Positions 57,772 to 64,000 of a stretch of DNA of 64,000 nucleotides are shown here, one piece after another (the stretch's first letter is position 1; every line of letters starts with the position of its first letter). The position numbers and the translations under genes were made by a program. The DNA is from WRKB01 sp031551145 (GTDB lineage: Bacteria; Desulfobacterota; Desulfovibrionia; Desulfovibrionales; Desulfovibrionaceae), in contig JAVBNZ010000008.1 in the NCBI GenBank assembly GCA_031551145.1, forward strand, positions 39,739 through 103,738. The letters are read 5' to 3'. The notes beneath the pieces are model-generated. The model made no database searches. It saw only the letters and a list, made by a program, of their open reading frames with translations, and had not been told where the DNA came from.

Positions 57772-58830
57772 ATGAATATTCTCGTGGTTGACGATCAGGA
57801 AAAAACGCGTTCCATCATCGCCTCCACTTTGCACAACTGGGGGTACGCAGTCATCACCGCCCCCGACGGAAGGGCCGCTCTGCAATATCTTGTCGGCGAT
57901 CTGAATTCCGTGGACATCATGATTACGGACGGGAACATGCCCCACATGAACGGCATGGAACTGGCCCGCAGAACCCGTGAGCTTACAAAAAATTCTTCGT
58001 ATATCTATATAATCCTGCTCACCATCAAGACCGACATGGCCGATTTCGTCACCGGATTCACCGAAGGCAAGATGGACGATTATCTCATTAAGCCTTTCAG
58101 CACGGCCCAATTCCGTCTGCGTCTGGAGGTGGGCGCGCGGCTCGTACGCTCCGAACGCAACCTGCGCTGTTACAACGCCGATCTTGAAGCACAGGTGCGC
58201 CGGCAGACCGAAACGCTCAAAAACACGCAAGATGAAGTGTTAAGCCGGCTTTTCACCGCGCTGGAGTGCCGCGACGAAGAAACCGCCCTGCACGTGCGGC
58301 GTATCGGCATCATGAGCGCCTGCCTCGGCCGCATGCTCGGCTGGGACGCGGCCAGACGCGATCTGCTGGAAGCCGCCGCCCCGTTGCACGATATCGGAAA
58401 GATCGGTCTGAGCGATTCCCTGCTTCGTAAAACCGGAACGCTCGCGCCGGAGGAACAGGAACAGGTGCGGCAGCATACCGTCATAGGCGCGCGCATTCTT
58501 GCCGGTTCACACGATCCGGTCATACGGACGGCGGAACGCATCGCTCTCTCCCATCACGAAAACTGGGACGGAAGCGGCTATCCGCAGGGGTTGAGGGGAA
58601 ACAAGATCCCCCTGGAGGCCCAGTTGGTTTCCATTGTTGATTCTTACGACGTCATGCTTTCGGACAGAGCATACCGCAAAGGCCTGCCGGAGAGAGAAGT
58701 GCTGCGCTATATACGGGAGCAAAGCGGATACAAGTTTTCTCCCGCGCTGGCGCGTCTTTTTCTGGGACGCCTCGATGAGATCAAAGCGCAATGCAGCAGG
58801 GATGTGGCGCAGTTTTTCACCCGCCGCTAG
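57772..58830 (+). CDS. Response regulator with HD-GYP domain (c-di-GMP phosphodiesterase, RpfG type)
   Basis: A 352-residue two-domain regulator. The receiver domain begins NILVVDDQEKTRSII, with the phosphorylated Asp in IMITDGNMPHMNGME and the switch Lys in DDYLIKPFS. A short linker helix leads to an HD-GYP domain: LHDIGKIGLSDSLLRK, HHENWDGSGYPQGLRG, and VDSYDVMLSDRAYRK. Intact HD and GYP motifs suggest active hydrolysis of c-di-GMP. The ATG at 57772 fits the receiver fold; one at 57721 would add 17 residues. There is no adjacent histidine kinase. It is divergent from the glycosyltransferase-like gene over shared promoters. Confidence 0.9.
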   Translation: MNILVVDDQEKTRSIIASTLHNWGYAVITAPDGRAALQYLVGDLNSVDIMITDGNMPHMNGMELARRTRELTKNSSYIYIILLTIKTDMADFVTGFTEGKMDDYLIKPFSTAQFRLRLEVGARLVRSERNLRCYNADLEAQVRRQTETLKNTQDEVLSRLFTALECRDEETALHVRRIGIMSACLGRMLGWDAARRDLLEAAAPLHDIGKIGLSDSLLRKTGTLAPEEQEQVRQHTVIGARILAGSHDPVIRTAERIALSHHENWDGSGYPQGLRGNKIPLEAQLVSIVDSYDVMLSDRAYRKGLPEREVLRYIREQSGYKFSPALARLFLGRLDEIKAQCSRDVAQFFTRR

Positions 58831-58857
58831 CCGGCGCCGGCATACGGTTGCCTTGCG

Positions 58858-58877
58858 GATTGCCGCCCGCGGCAATC
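58858..58877. repeat. Perfect palindrome with ATTGCCGC/GCGGCAAT arms (copy 2)
   Basis: A 20-base palindrome (GATTGCCGC, CC, GCGGCAATC) in the gap between convergent genes. It shares its 8-base arms with the stem-loop at 15744-15781. Confidence 0.5.
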
Positions 58878-58941
58878 CCGCGGCAGCGATGTGCAGGCGA
58901 ATCACGGCGGAGCGACTGAACAGGTTCACCGTGAATCCGCT

Positions 58942-60171
58942 TTAAAGACCGCCGAGGCAGATCATGTCGGCGCTGTTTCCGGTCAGGCAGGCACCCCCCG
59001 CCGGAGTAACCTCAAAGGTGTTCTCCACACCCACCATGCCCAGGCCGGGCAGGCCGATCTTGGGCTCCACGGCAATGACCATGCCTTCTTCCAGCGGTTC
59101 ATCAAAACGGCGCGCCAGCACAGGATGCTCATCGATCACCAGGCCCACGCCGTGCCCCAGAAACTGCACCTTGTTGCCGCCCAACCCCATAAAGCCTTCC
59201 GCAAAACCGGCCGCGGCCGCCTGTTTCCACGCCGTTTCCCACAGTGCCGAGGGAGGGATGCCCGGGCGCAGGGAGGAGGCCGCCTGGTCGTGGATTTCCA
59301 TGCACAGATCATAGGCCCGGCGTACGACGTCCGGCACGGATGAGGCCGGGCCGGGCCAGTACATCTGGGTTTTATCGGTATTGTAGCCTTCATAGCCGAA
59401 GCCCACGTCCAGCATGAGCATTTCATCGTCCTGCCAGACTTTGCCGGCGTGCCCCATGAAGGGCACGGCCGGGTGCTCGCCCTTCAGGCCGAGGGGCCCG
59501 TTGTAATGGCTGGGGTAGTTGCCGTTTTCCCCTGCCGAGACATGGCCGAGAAAAACATCTTCCCCATAGTTGCCCATACGCAGCACGCCGCAGTGCCCCA
59601 ACTCGAAGAACACGTTCCAGATGAGATGGGAAATTTCCCGCTCGCTCATGCCGGGTTTGAGTTTTCCGGGCAGAATGGTGCACAGGCCTTCGTGATGCCG
59701 AGCCCCGCAGACGCGCATTTTTCCCAGTTCCCATGGGCTTTTCACGCTCCTGACGCGCAGGGTGAGCTGGTCATCGGACACAAAACGCACACCGGGCAGG
59801 CGGCTTTTCAGCAAATCGGCAAACGACCAGGGCAGGCCCGACATTTCGGCGGCGATGACGGGGCTGAGTTTCACTTCGGCCTGGGCGCAAAGCGCTTCAA
59901 TTTCGGAATAGGAACGAAACAGCGCAACCCGCGTATCCGGGCTTTCCAGCACGCAACGCTCCAATCCTTTGCGCACCAGAAGCAGGGCTTCGCCTTCCCG
60001 AGGCAGCCAGAGCAGCCCGTTGGCGAAAGTTCCGGTCAGATAATATATGGTGAGGCGGGAAAAGCACATCAGGCCGCCCGCTTCGGGAACGCGTTCGGCA
60101 AGCAGTTGACGACAGCGTTGCCGGCGGGCAATGCATTCGGTATTCGGCAGGTGTTCGCCGGCGGTAAACAT
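58942..60171 (-). CDS. M24 family metallopeptidase (Xaa-Pro aminopeptidase-like)
   Basis: A 409-residue cytoplasmic pita-bread-fold peptidase. The N-terminal creatinase-like domain (to about residue 170) is followed by the catalytic domain with the dimetal ligands: two Asp in LMLDVGFGYEGYNTDKTQMY, His in FLGHGVGLVIDEHP, and Glu in AVEPKIGLPGLG and GVENTFEVT. This arrangement matches PepQ/PepP-like enzymes; exact substrate (dipeptide or longer X-Pro) is not resolved. A strong GAGGAGG site lies before the ATG. Convergent with the HD-GYP gene. Confidence 0.9.
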   Translation of the reverse strand: MFTAGEHLPNTECIARRQRCRQLLAERVPEAGGLMCFSRLTIYYLTGTFANGLLWLPREGEALLLVRKGLERCVLESPDTRVALFRSYSEIEALCAQAEVKLSPVIAAEMSGLPWSFADLLKSRLPGVRFVSDDQLTLRVRSVKSPWELGKMRVCGARHHEGLCTILPGKLKPGMSEREISHLIWNVFFELGHCGVLRMGNYGEDVFLGHVSAGENGNYPSHYNGPLGLKGEHPAVPFMGHAGKVWQDDEMLMLDVGFGYEGYNTDKTQMYWPGPASSVPDVVRRAYDLCMEIHDQAASSLRPGIPPSALWETAWKQAAAAGFAEGFMGLGGNKVQFLGHGVGLVIDEHPVLARRFDEPLEEGMVIAVEPKIGLPGLGMVGVENTFEVTPAGGACLTGNSADMICLGGL

Positions 60172-60310
60172 ACGGCCTCCTCAAAATATGTCGACATGAG
60201 TGCATACCGACGATGCAATGCATATCATGCCGGCACGCGGCTTGTACATGCCGGCGGCAGAGCCGGAACGGGCGCTTTTGCGAAATTTATCCGTAAGACC
60301 GTTGAATGCC

Positions 60311-60339
60311 TTGCACAGATGCGCCGAACGCGCTAAAAC
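60311..60339 (+). promoter_or_regulatory. Possible promoter of the CoA-binding/YkgJ/DnaJ operon
   Basis: TTGCAC (60311-60316) and TAAAAC (60334-60339) with a 17-base spacer; the GTG start is 40 bases downstream of the -10 box. The rest of the 208-base gap (60172-60379) shows only short direct repeats of ATGCCGGC. Confidence 0.35.
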
Positions 60340-60379
60340 GTGCCCTGCATGTGCTTTGCGCCCATACTGCGAGGTTGCC

Positions 60380-60811
60380 GTGTTTGACGATACGATCCGC
60401 GATCTGCTCCTTTCGGCGAAACATATCGCCGTCGTCGGGGCGAACGACACTCCCGGCAGGCCCGTGGACGGCGTGGGCCGTTATCTGCTCGAAGCCGGCT
60501 ATGCCGTATGGCCGGTGCACCCCGCGCGCCGTACGGTATGGGGTCTGCCTGCAGTCGCCCGGCTTGCAGATCTGCCGCAACCCGTGGACATCGTCAACCT
60601 TTTCCGCGCGCCGGAAGCCTGCCCCCCCCATGCGCGGGAAGTCGCGGCCCTGCCCTGGAAACCGGCCGCATTCTGGATGCAGTTGGGCATACGCTCCGCA
60701 GAGGCGGGCGCCCTGCTTGCCGGATTGGGCGTCGCTGTTGTGGAAGATCTGTGCATCATGGTGGAGCACCGGCGCCTTTGCGGCGCGACGCGCCCGGATA
60801 GGGTATTTTGA
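60380..60811 (+). CDS. CoA-binding domain protein (YccU family)
   Basis: A 143-residue Rossmann-fold protein. The nucleotide-binding turn is IAVVGANDTPGRPVDGVGRY, followed by GYAVWPVHPARRTVWGLP, LPQPVDIVNLFRAPEACPPH, FWMQLGIRSAEAG and the end VVEDLCIMVEHRRL, the normal order for CoA_binding_2 proteins of this size. Function of the family is not established. The GTG at 60380 has GAGG 5 bases upstream; the frame extends upstream to 60200 but has no such site. The stop is close to the start of the YkgJ-type gene. Confidence 0.9.
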   Translation: MFDDTIRDLLLSAKHIAVVGANDTPGRPVDGVGRYLLEAGYAVWPVHPARRTVWGLPAVARLADLPQPVDIVNLFRAPEACPPHAREVAALPWKPAAFWMQLGIRSAEAGALLAGLGVAVVEDLCIMVEHRRLCGATRPDRVF

Positions 60812-60825
60812 CATTAAGGAATTTC

Positions 60826-61287
60826 ATGTCCGCTTCCCCTCCCGTCCCTTCCGCCTTTGACTGCCGCATGTGCGGTCAGTGCTGCCTGGGCAGGGGGGGC
60901 ATAGTGGTGGGGCCGCGCGATCTGCTCCGCCTGTGCGCGTATCTCGAGATGGACGCGGAAAGCTTTGCGGCCGCATATGCGTATATGCAGAACGGCAAAA
61001 TGAAGATACACAACGGAGCAGACGGTCGATGCACATTTTTCGCGGACGGCCAAGGTTGCTCCGTGCATGAGGCGAAGCCGGACATTTGCCGGGCGTGGCC
61101 TTTCTTTCGCGGCAATCTGCTTGATGCGGAAAGTCTGGCCATGGCCAAGGAATTCTGCCCCGGTATCCATCCCGACGTCAGCCATGCGGATTTTGCGCGC
61201 GAAGGCCTGCTGTACCTTGAAAAACACGGACTGCACGCTTCGGATCCCTCGCGGGAAGCGAACGCCCTGCTGCGGATAAAGCCGTGA
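60826..61287 (+). CDS. YkgJ family cysteine cluster protein
   Basis: A 153-residue protein with the family pattern of eight-odd cysteines: FDCRMCGQCC, then RCTFF and GCSVHEAKPDICRAWPFF, and a final CPG. YkgJ proteins are predicted to bind zinc or iron-sulfur; no enzymatic role is known. The ATG at 60826 has AAGGA in front; a TTG at 60808 overlapping the previous stop is possible. The dnaJ-like gene overlaps its stop (GTGA at 61284-61287), so it is translated in coordination with it. Confidence 0.88.
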   Translation: MSASPPVPSAFDCRMCGQCCLGRGGIVVGPRDLLRLCAYLEMDAESFAAAYAYMQNGKMKIHNGADGRCTFFADGQGCSVHEAKPDICRAWPFFRGNLLDAESLAMAKEFCPGIHPDVSHADFAREGLLYLEKHGLHASDPSREANALLRIKP

Positions 61288-62153
61288 AACGCCGCAAGCA
61301 GGAATTATCCCCGGCACAGTGCTGGGCGGCCCTGGATTTGGAACAGGGCGCTTCGCTTGACGACATCAAGCGGGCGTACAGACGGCGCGCCTTTGAACTG
61401 CATCCCGACCTTAATCCCGACAACCCCCGCGCGAATTACGAATTTCAGATACTTAACGAAGCCTATGTCATCCTGTCAAAACTGTCGGATTCCCAAGAAC
61501 AGACCGACAAAACCTCCAAACAGGAAAAGGACGCCAAGGCCGAACACGGCGCGGCCAAAAACGGCAACGCCCGCCGCGAAACTCCGCCCACAGGCAAGCC
61601 GCAGCCCGACGCCGAACGGGAAGAAACACGGAACAGGCAGGAAACCCGGCAGGAGCGCGCGGCGCACGCCGCCTACGCCAAAGAAGAGGATGTGCTGCGG
61701 GATCTGCTCAACGATCCCTTTGCCCGCAGGGTATTTGAGGACATCTATGCCCAGATGCGCCACCAGGAGCATTTTTCTCCTCCGCCCCCTTCCTCCTCTC
61801 CTCCTCCGCCGAATACGGGAAAGAACAAACTCATATTGAACAGAGCCGAGGCGGACTGGAGCGCGATCAAAAACGGGGCGGATCTCAGCCAGGGCATCGG
61901 CAAGGCGGTCAAGGGCTGGGTGCGCAGCCAGATAGACGACCGGCAGACCGTCCAGCTCGCCGCCTCCATGCTGGTGCCGGGCGCGCGCATCCGCCTGCAG
62001 ATCCGCCGCGGCATACGCGACGATCTCTCCACCGTCGAAATCACCTTGCCCAAAGACTATGTGGCGGGCAAGCCCGTGCGTCTCAAGGGCATGGGCAGGC
62101 ATATCGGTCCCTGGCAGGGGGATCTTTATCTGACCCTGCTTCCCAAAGAGTAA
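61284..62153 (+). CDS. J-domain protein with DnaJ C-terminal-like region (CbpA/DnaJ-type co-chaperone)
   Basis: A 289-residue co-chaperone. The J domain (residues ~8-70) has the HPD triad in ELHPDLNPDN. A low-complexity linker follows (KTSKQEKDAKAEHGAAKNG, then a Pro/Ser run PPPPSSSPPPP). The C-terminus, from about residue 230, has RRGIRDDLSTVEITLPKDY and GKPVRLKGMGRHIGPWQGDL, the second half of the DnaJ substrate-binding domain. It lacks the Cys-rich zinc domain of DnaJ and only one C-terminal subdomain is seen, so it is a reduced version. Starts at GTG. Confidence 0.82.
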   Translation: MKRRKQELSPAQCWAALDLEQGASLDDIKRAYRRRAFELHPDLNPDNPRANYEFQILNEAYVILSKLSDSQEQTDKTSKQEKDAKAEHGAAKNGNARRETPPTGKPQPDAEREETRNRQETRQERAAHAAYAKEEDVLRDLLNDPFARRVFEDIYAQMRHQEHFSPPPPSSSPPPPNTGKNKLILNRAEADWSAIKNGADLSQGIGKAVKGWVRSQIDDRQTVQLAASMLVPGARIRLQIRRGIRDDLSTVEITLPKDYVAGKPVRLKGMGRHIGPWQGDLYLTLLPKE

Positions 62154-62166
62154 TCATTGCTGCGAT

Positions 62167-62206
62167 ACAACGCAAAAAACGCCCCGCGGGGCGTTTTTTG
62201 CGTTGT
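62167..62206. terminator. 40-bp perfect palindrome acting as a bidirectional terminator
   Basis: All 20 positions on each side of the centre (62186/62187) pair, with a GC core (ACGCCCCG/CGGGGCGT) flanked by A6 and T6 runs. It lies between the convergent dnaJ-like gene and the gene at 62222. Confidence 0.92.
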
Positions 62207-62221
62207 GCGCGACAGCGCCGA

Positions 62222-62644
62222 TCAATAGGCCTTGATGTATTCGTCCATGTTTTCAGCGGAGCAGTTGCGGCTCACCCAGAAGGCCGAGGCCCAGACCATG
62301 AGCGCGGTGGCCTGGGTATCGTCCAGGCGTTTGACCTTGGCTTCCAGGCTGGATTTGCTTGCCCCGTGCTTGACGTGCAGGTTGGCCACGTCGCAGGCGT
62401 CGGCGATGCGCAGCAGCAGGTAGCTTTGCCGCGTGTGATCGGGCAGCAGCTTCAGATCCTTGTGCGCCTCCACAATGGTCTTCAGTTCCGCGCCGCTGAA
62501 AATGCTTTTGATGGAATTGATGGCACGGAAAAAAGTATCCACCGCCCAGGGCAGAAGAAATTCGGCGCCCGCGCTCTTGGTGCGGAAATAGTCCTTGAGC
62601 CATCTTTCCTGTTCGTCGCTGATGCGGGCTGCAACCTGGGGCAT
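62222..62644 (-). CDS. Conserved protein of unknown function
   Basis: A 140-residue, mostly helical soluble protein. It begins QVAARISDEQERWLKDYFRT then LLPWAVDTFFRAINSIK, a layout a little like the start of ribbon-helix-helix or relaxase-accessory proteins, and ends in SFWVSRNCSAENMDEYIKAY. No catalytic motif is visible. GGAG lies 6 bases before the ATG. It is monocistronic with its own promoter and an inverted repeat upstream, and is convergent with the dnaJ-like gene over a shared terminator. A DNA-binding role is possible but not supported strongly. Confidence 0.7.
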   Translation of the reverse strand: MPQVAARISDEQERWLKDYFRTKSAGAEFLLPWAVDTFFRAINSIKSIFSGAELKTIVEAHKDLKLLPDHTRQSYLLLRIADACDVANLHVKHGASKSSLEAKVKRLDDTQATALMVWASAFWVSRNCSAENMDEYIKAY

Positions 62645-62675
62645 ATTTCACTCCGTCATGAAGTCCGTTTGGAGT

Positions 62676-62726
62676 GCTGTACGCCGGGTACGAAAAAAAA
62701 TCAAGATAAAATCTAGAAATTTTATC
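62676..62726 (-). promoter_or_regulatory. Promoter and upstream inverted repeat of the gene at 62222-62644
   Basis: On the minus strand TTGATT (62699-62704) and TACAGC (62676-62681) are 17 bases apart. Directly upstream of the -35 box is an 8-bp inverted repeat (GATAAAAT/ATTTTATC, 62705-62726, 6-base spacer), placed as an activator site or AT-rich UP element. Confidence 0.4.
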
Positions 62727-62849
62727 CGACGAGCCTGAACTTTGCGGCAACATTCCGCCGCTTCGGAAATATCGAACGTGAAAAACCCGACATACCGCGT
62801 TTTCTCCAAAAGCCGACGGGATTTTTCAAAAAGCCTCCCTCTATGAGAC

Positions 62850-62878
62850 TGGACTGCGAACACAGGCTGAGCTATATG
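62850..62878 (+). promoter_or_regulatory. Possible promoter of the cheX-like gene
   Basis: TGGACT (62850-62855) and TATATG (62873-62878), 17-base spacer, about 46 bases ahead of the ATG at 62925. Confidence 0.4.
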
Positions 62879-62924
62879 CGAGCGAGACCTTCGCCCCCAT
62901 CCTCAACTACCACAGGAATCTTGC

Positions 62925-63386
62925 ATGGAAAGCGCAGAAATCGCCAAAGCCTTCATCTCCGCCGCTGCGAATACCCTGTCCACGATGGCCGGCATAACTC
63001 CGGAGGCCGGCACGCTCTTTGTGAAACAAAACCACGACGCATTCGGGGAATTCTCCGCCGTTATCGGCGTAACCGGCGAACACAAAGGCAGCATCTGCCT
63101 CACCTTCACAAGGGAGGGAGCGCTGTATGCGGCGCGCGCCATGCTGGGCGACGCCGTGGAAGATCTTGAACAGGACGCCGTGGACACCGTGGGAGAAATT
63201 TCCAATATGGTTTCCGGTCAGGCCCGCGCCATACTCGCCGAACAGGGCGTGGTGCTTCAGGGGTCAACCCCGACCATCATTACGGGTGAAAAGCACCGCA
63301 TCACCCATCTTTCAAAAACGCCGGTGCTGTGTATTCCCTTCACTATGCAGGAAGGCGGCTTTACTGTGGAATTCTGTCTGGAATAG
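62925..63386 (+). CDS. cheX: CheX-type chemotaxis phosphatase (CheC/CheX/FliY family)
   Basis: A 153-residue soluble protein. The family active-site helix DAVDTVGEISNMVSGQAR, with the Glu and Asn three residues apart that dephosphorylate CheY, is present once, as in CheX, against two copies in CheC. The N-terminal FISAAANTLSTMAGI and the hydrophobic EHKGSICLTF also fit. AGGA lies 7 bases ahead of the ATG. No other chemotaxis genes are adjacent, so it acts in trans on a CheY or another response regulator. A terminator follows. Confidence 0.88.
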   Translation: MESAEIAKAFISAAANTLSTMAGITPEAGTLFVKQNHDAFGEFSAVIGVTGEHKGSICLTFTREGALYAARAMLGDAVEDLEQDAVDTVGEISNMVSGQARAILAEQGVVLQGSTPTIITGEKHRITHLSKTPVLCIPFTMQEGGFTVEFCLE

Positions 63387-63412
63387 CTGTTTCCCCTCCT
63401 CCACCCCTTGTG

Positions 63413-63446
63413 CCGCCGAGCCCCGGATTTTCCGGCGGTTTTTTTT
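63413..63446 (+). terminator. Intrinsic terminator after cheX
   Basis: A GC stem (CCGCCG/CGGCGG) with nested CCGG pairing is followed by eight T residues, 26 bases after the cheX stop. Confidence 0.8.
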
Positions 63447-63790
63447 GCCCCGGAAAAACTCACTGGCCCGCGGGAGCGCGGGCGCGGGCCGGGTATGGGG
63501 AGGTAGCGGACGACCTCCCGGACAGAGGGTGGAAGCCGAAGAAAAAAAAGCGTATGGGGCTCATTTTTACCCGATCGGGTAATAGATTTTTTTCGTGACC
63601 ACGTACAATCAGTCGACCATATCGCACACCATAGTCGCATCGCTGTAAAAGGAGCGCCGTTGTCGCCGCGTCTCCGGCCTTTCCGTGTTTTGTACAGCGT
63701 GTTCCGGCGTCAACCCGGAGATATTCAGGCAGGTTCGCCCGCCCGGTGGTTCCCCATGTGCCCTCAGGTGAAACAACGAGGAGGTTCCCG
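63447..63790. other. Non-coding stretch with several palindromes
   Basis: No convincing gene is seen. The region holds a GGAGGT/ACCTCC hairpin (about 63500-63519), an A-rich tract, a perfect 16-base palindrome at 63567-63582, a T-run, and a long GC-rich leader ahead of the gene at 63791. The size and structure suggest a long 5' leader or regulatory region for that gene. Confidence 0.5.
63567..63582. promoter_or_regulatory. Perfect 16-bp palindrome, operator-like
   Basis: TTACCCGATCGGGTAA reads identically on both strands. It is followed by TAG and a run of seven T residues, so it may be a regulator site or a short terminator-like hairpin. Confidence 0.4.
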
Positions 63791-64000
63791 ATGTCCCGTG
63801 CCGTTCGCGTTTTTCTGTGTGTCCCGGCTTTTTCCCTGGCCCTGCTGTTTTTTGCGGCGGGGCCTTTGTTCGCCCGCGACGACGCGGCCACGGCCCGCGT
63901 GCATGCGCGGCTGAACAGTCCCGAACGTGCGGCGGCCATCGAGGAGGCCAGACGCATCGACGCGGAGGCGCGGGCGGAATTCGCGGCGAAAGAAGCGAGA
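63791..64000 (+). CDS. Secreted protein, 5' part only (runs off the window)
   Basis: The frame from ATG 63791 is open to the window end (70 residues seen). GAGGAGG lies 7 bases upstream. Residues 1-28 are a clear signal peptide (basic start, ALLFFAAGPLFA cleavage region). The mature start is highly charged and helical (ARLNSPERAAAIEEARRIDA then EARAEFAAKEAR), which resembles the coiled start of periplasmic or outer-membrane-associated proteins. The family cannot be named from this part. Confidence 0.7.
   Translation, partial: MSRAVRVFLCVPAFSLALLFFAAGPLFARDDAATARVHARLNSPERAAAIEEARRIDAEARAEFAAKEAR

Noticed and set aside
60200..60379. N-terminal extension of the CoA-binding protein with CPAC and CALRPYC motifs
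   Set aside because: No ribosome-binding site supports it, whereas GAGG precedes the GTG at 60380 at the fold's natural start; the Cys pairs are probably chance.
1..64000. CRISPR arrays, rRNA genes, complete insertion sequences or a prophage
   Set aside because: No regularly spaced direct repeats, rRNA-like sequence, transposase or phage structural genes were recognised on either strand.

Overview
The window is a GC-rich, gene-dense chromosomal segment that most resembles a member of the Desulfovibrionaceae (Desulfobacterota). This assignment is inference from gene content: a very long PEP synthase-like enzyme beside a biotin-containing pyruvate carboxylase, LL-diaminopimelate aminotransferase, a HesB-like selenoprotein, a DHH-CBS-nucleotidyltransferase fusion, and a PEP-CTERM protein relic. 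No prophage, CRISPR array, rRNA operon or complete insertion sequence was seen. Two tRNA genes (Met-CAT, Arg-CCT) are present and both encode their own CCA.

Layout, left to right. 1-2852: 3' part of ftsK followed by lolA, convergent with an RluB-type pseudouridine synthase. 3097-9316: a tightly packed six-gene plus-strand operon (two genes that look like the N- and C-terminal halves of RdgC, two dipeptide-type ABC permeases, a CgeB-like glycosyltransferase, recN). 9366-13928: a HesB/IscA-like selenoprotein with an in-frame TGA, then pyrR, greA, an S1-domain protein and a DegP-type periplasmic protease. 14086-17769: gamma-glutamyltransferase-family hydrolase, a small membrane protein, TerC, and a PEP-CTERM gene that has lost its secretion signal. 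17870-21875: tRNA-Met, a ModF-like twin ATPase, tRNA-Arg, dapL, folK and a small membrane zinc-ribbon protein. 22090-30377: birA, pyruvate carboxylase and PEP synthase-like gene, which together form an anaplerotic module (biotin ligase, pyruvate to oxaloacetate, pyruvate to PEP). 30414-35848: a stand-alone HD protein, the phoH-pgpH-ybeY operon, and an orphan gene behind a sigma-54-like promoter. 35865-40022: gatB, a DUF89/ARMT1-like gene and nadK in one operon. 40076-46249: gmhA, FmdB-type zinc ribbon, hemC, a Lon-like protease, an MFS transporter and a TetR regulator. 46262-57556: a long minus-strand run (glycosyltransferase-like membrane protein, xerD, DHH-CBS-nucleotidyltransferase fusion, HIT protein, LapA-like protein, mutS, unknown gene, cation/proton antiporter). 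57772-64000: an HD-GYP response regulator, an M24 peptidase, a CoA-binding/YkgJ/DnaJ operon, an unknown gene, cheX, and the start of a secreted protein.

Most of the window is housekeeping: genome maintenance (FtsK, RdgC halves, RecN, MutS, XerD), RNA biology (RluB, GreA, S1, YbeY, tRNA nucleotidyltransferase, GatB), envelope biogenesis (LolA, DegP, GmhA, glycosyltransferases), and central metabolism. The most informative unusual item is the selenoprotein at 9366-9695, which a standard gene caller would break at its TGA codon. Other items worth attention are the apparent fission of RdgC, the zinc-ribbon tail on pyruvate carboxylase, the DUF89 protein lacking its usual metal-site residues, the signal-less PEP-CTERM gene, and a sigma-54-like promoter in front of an unrecognised gene.
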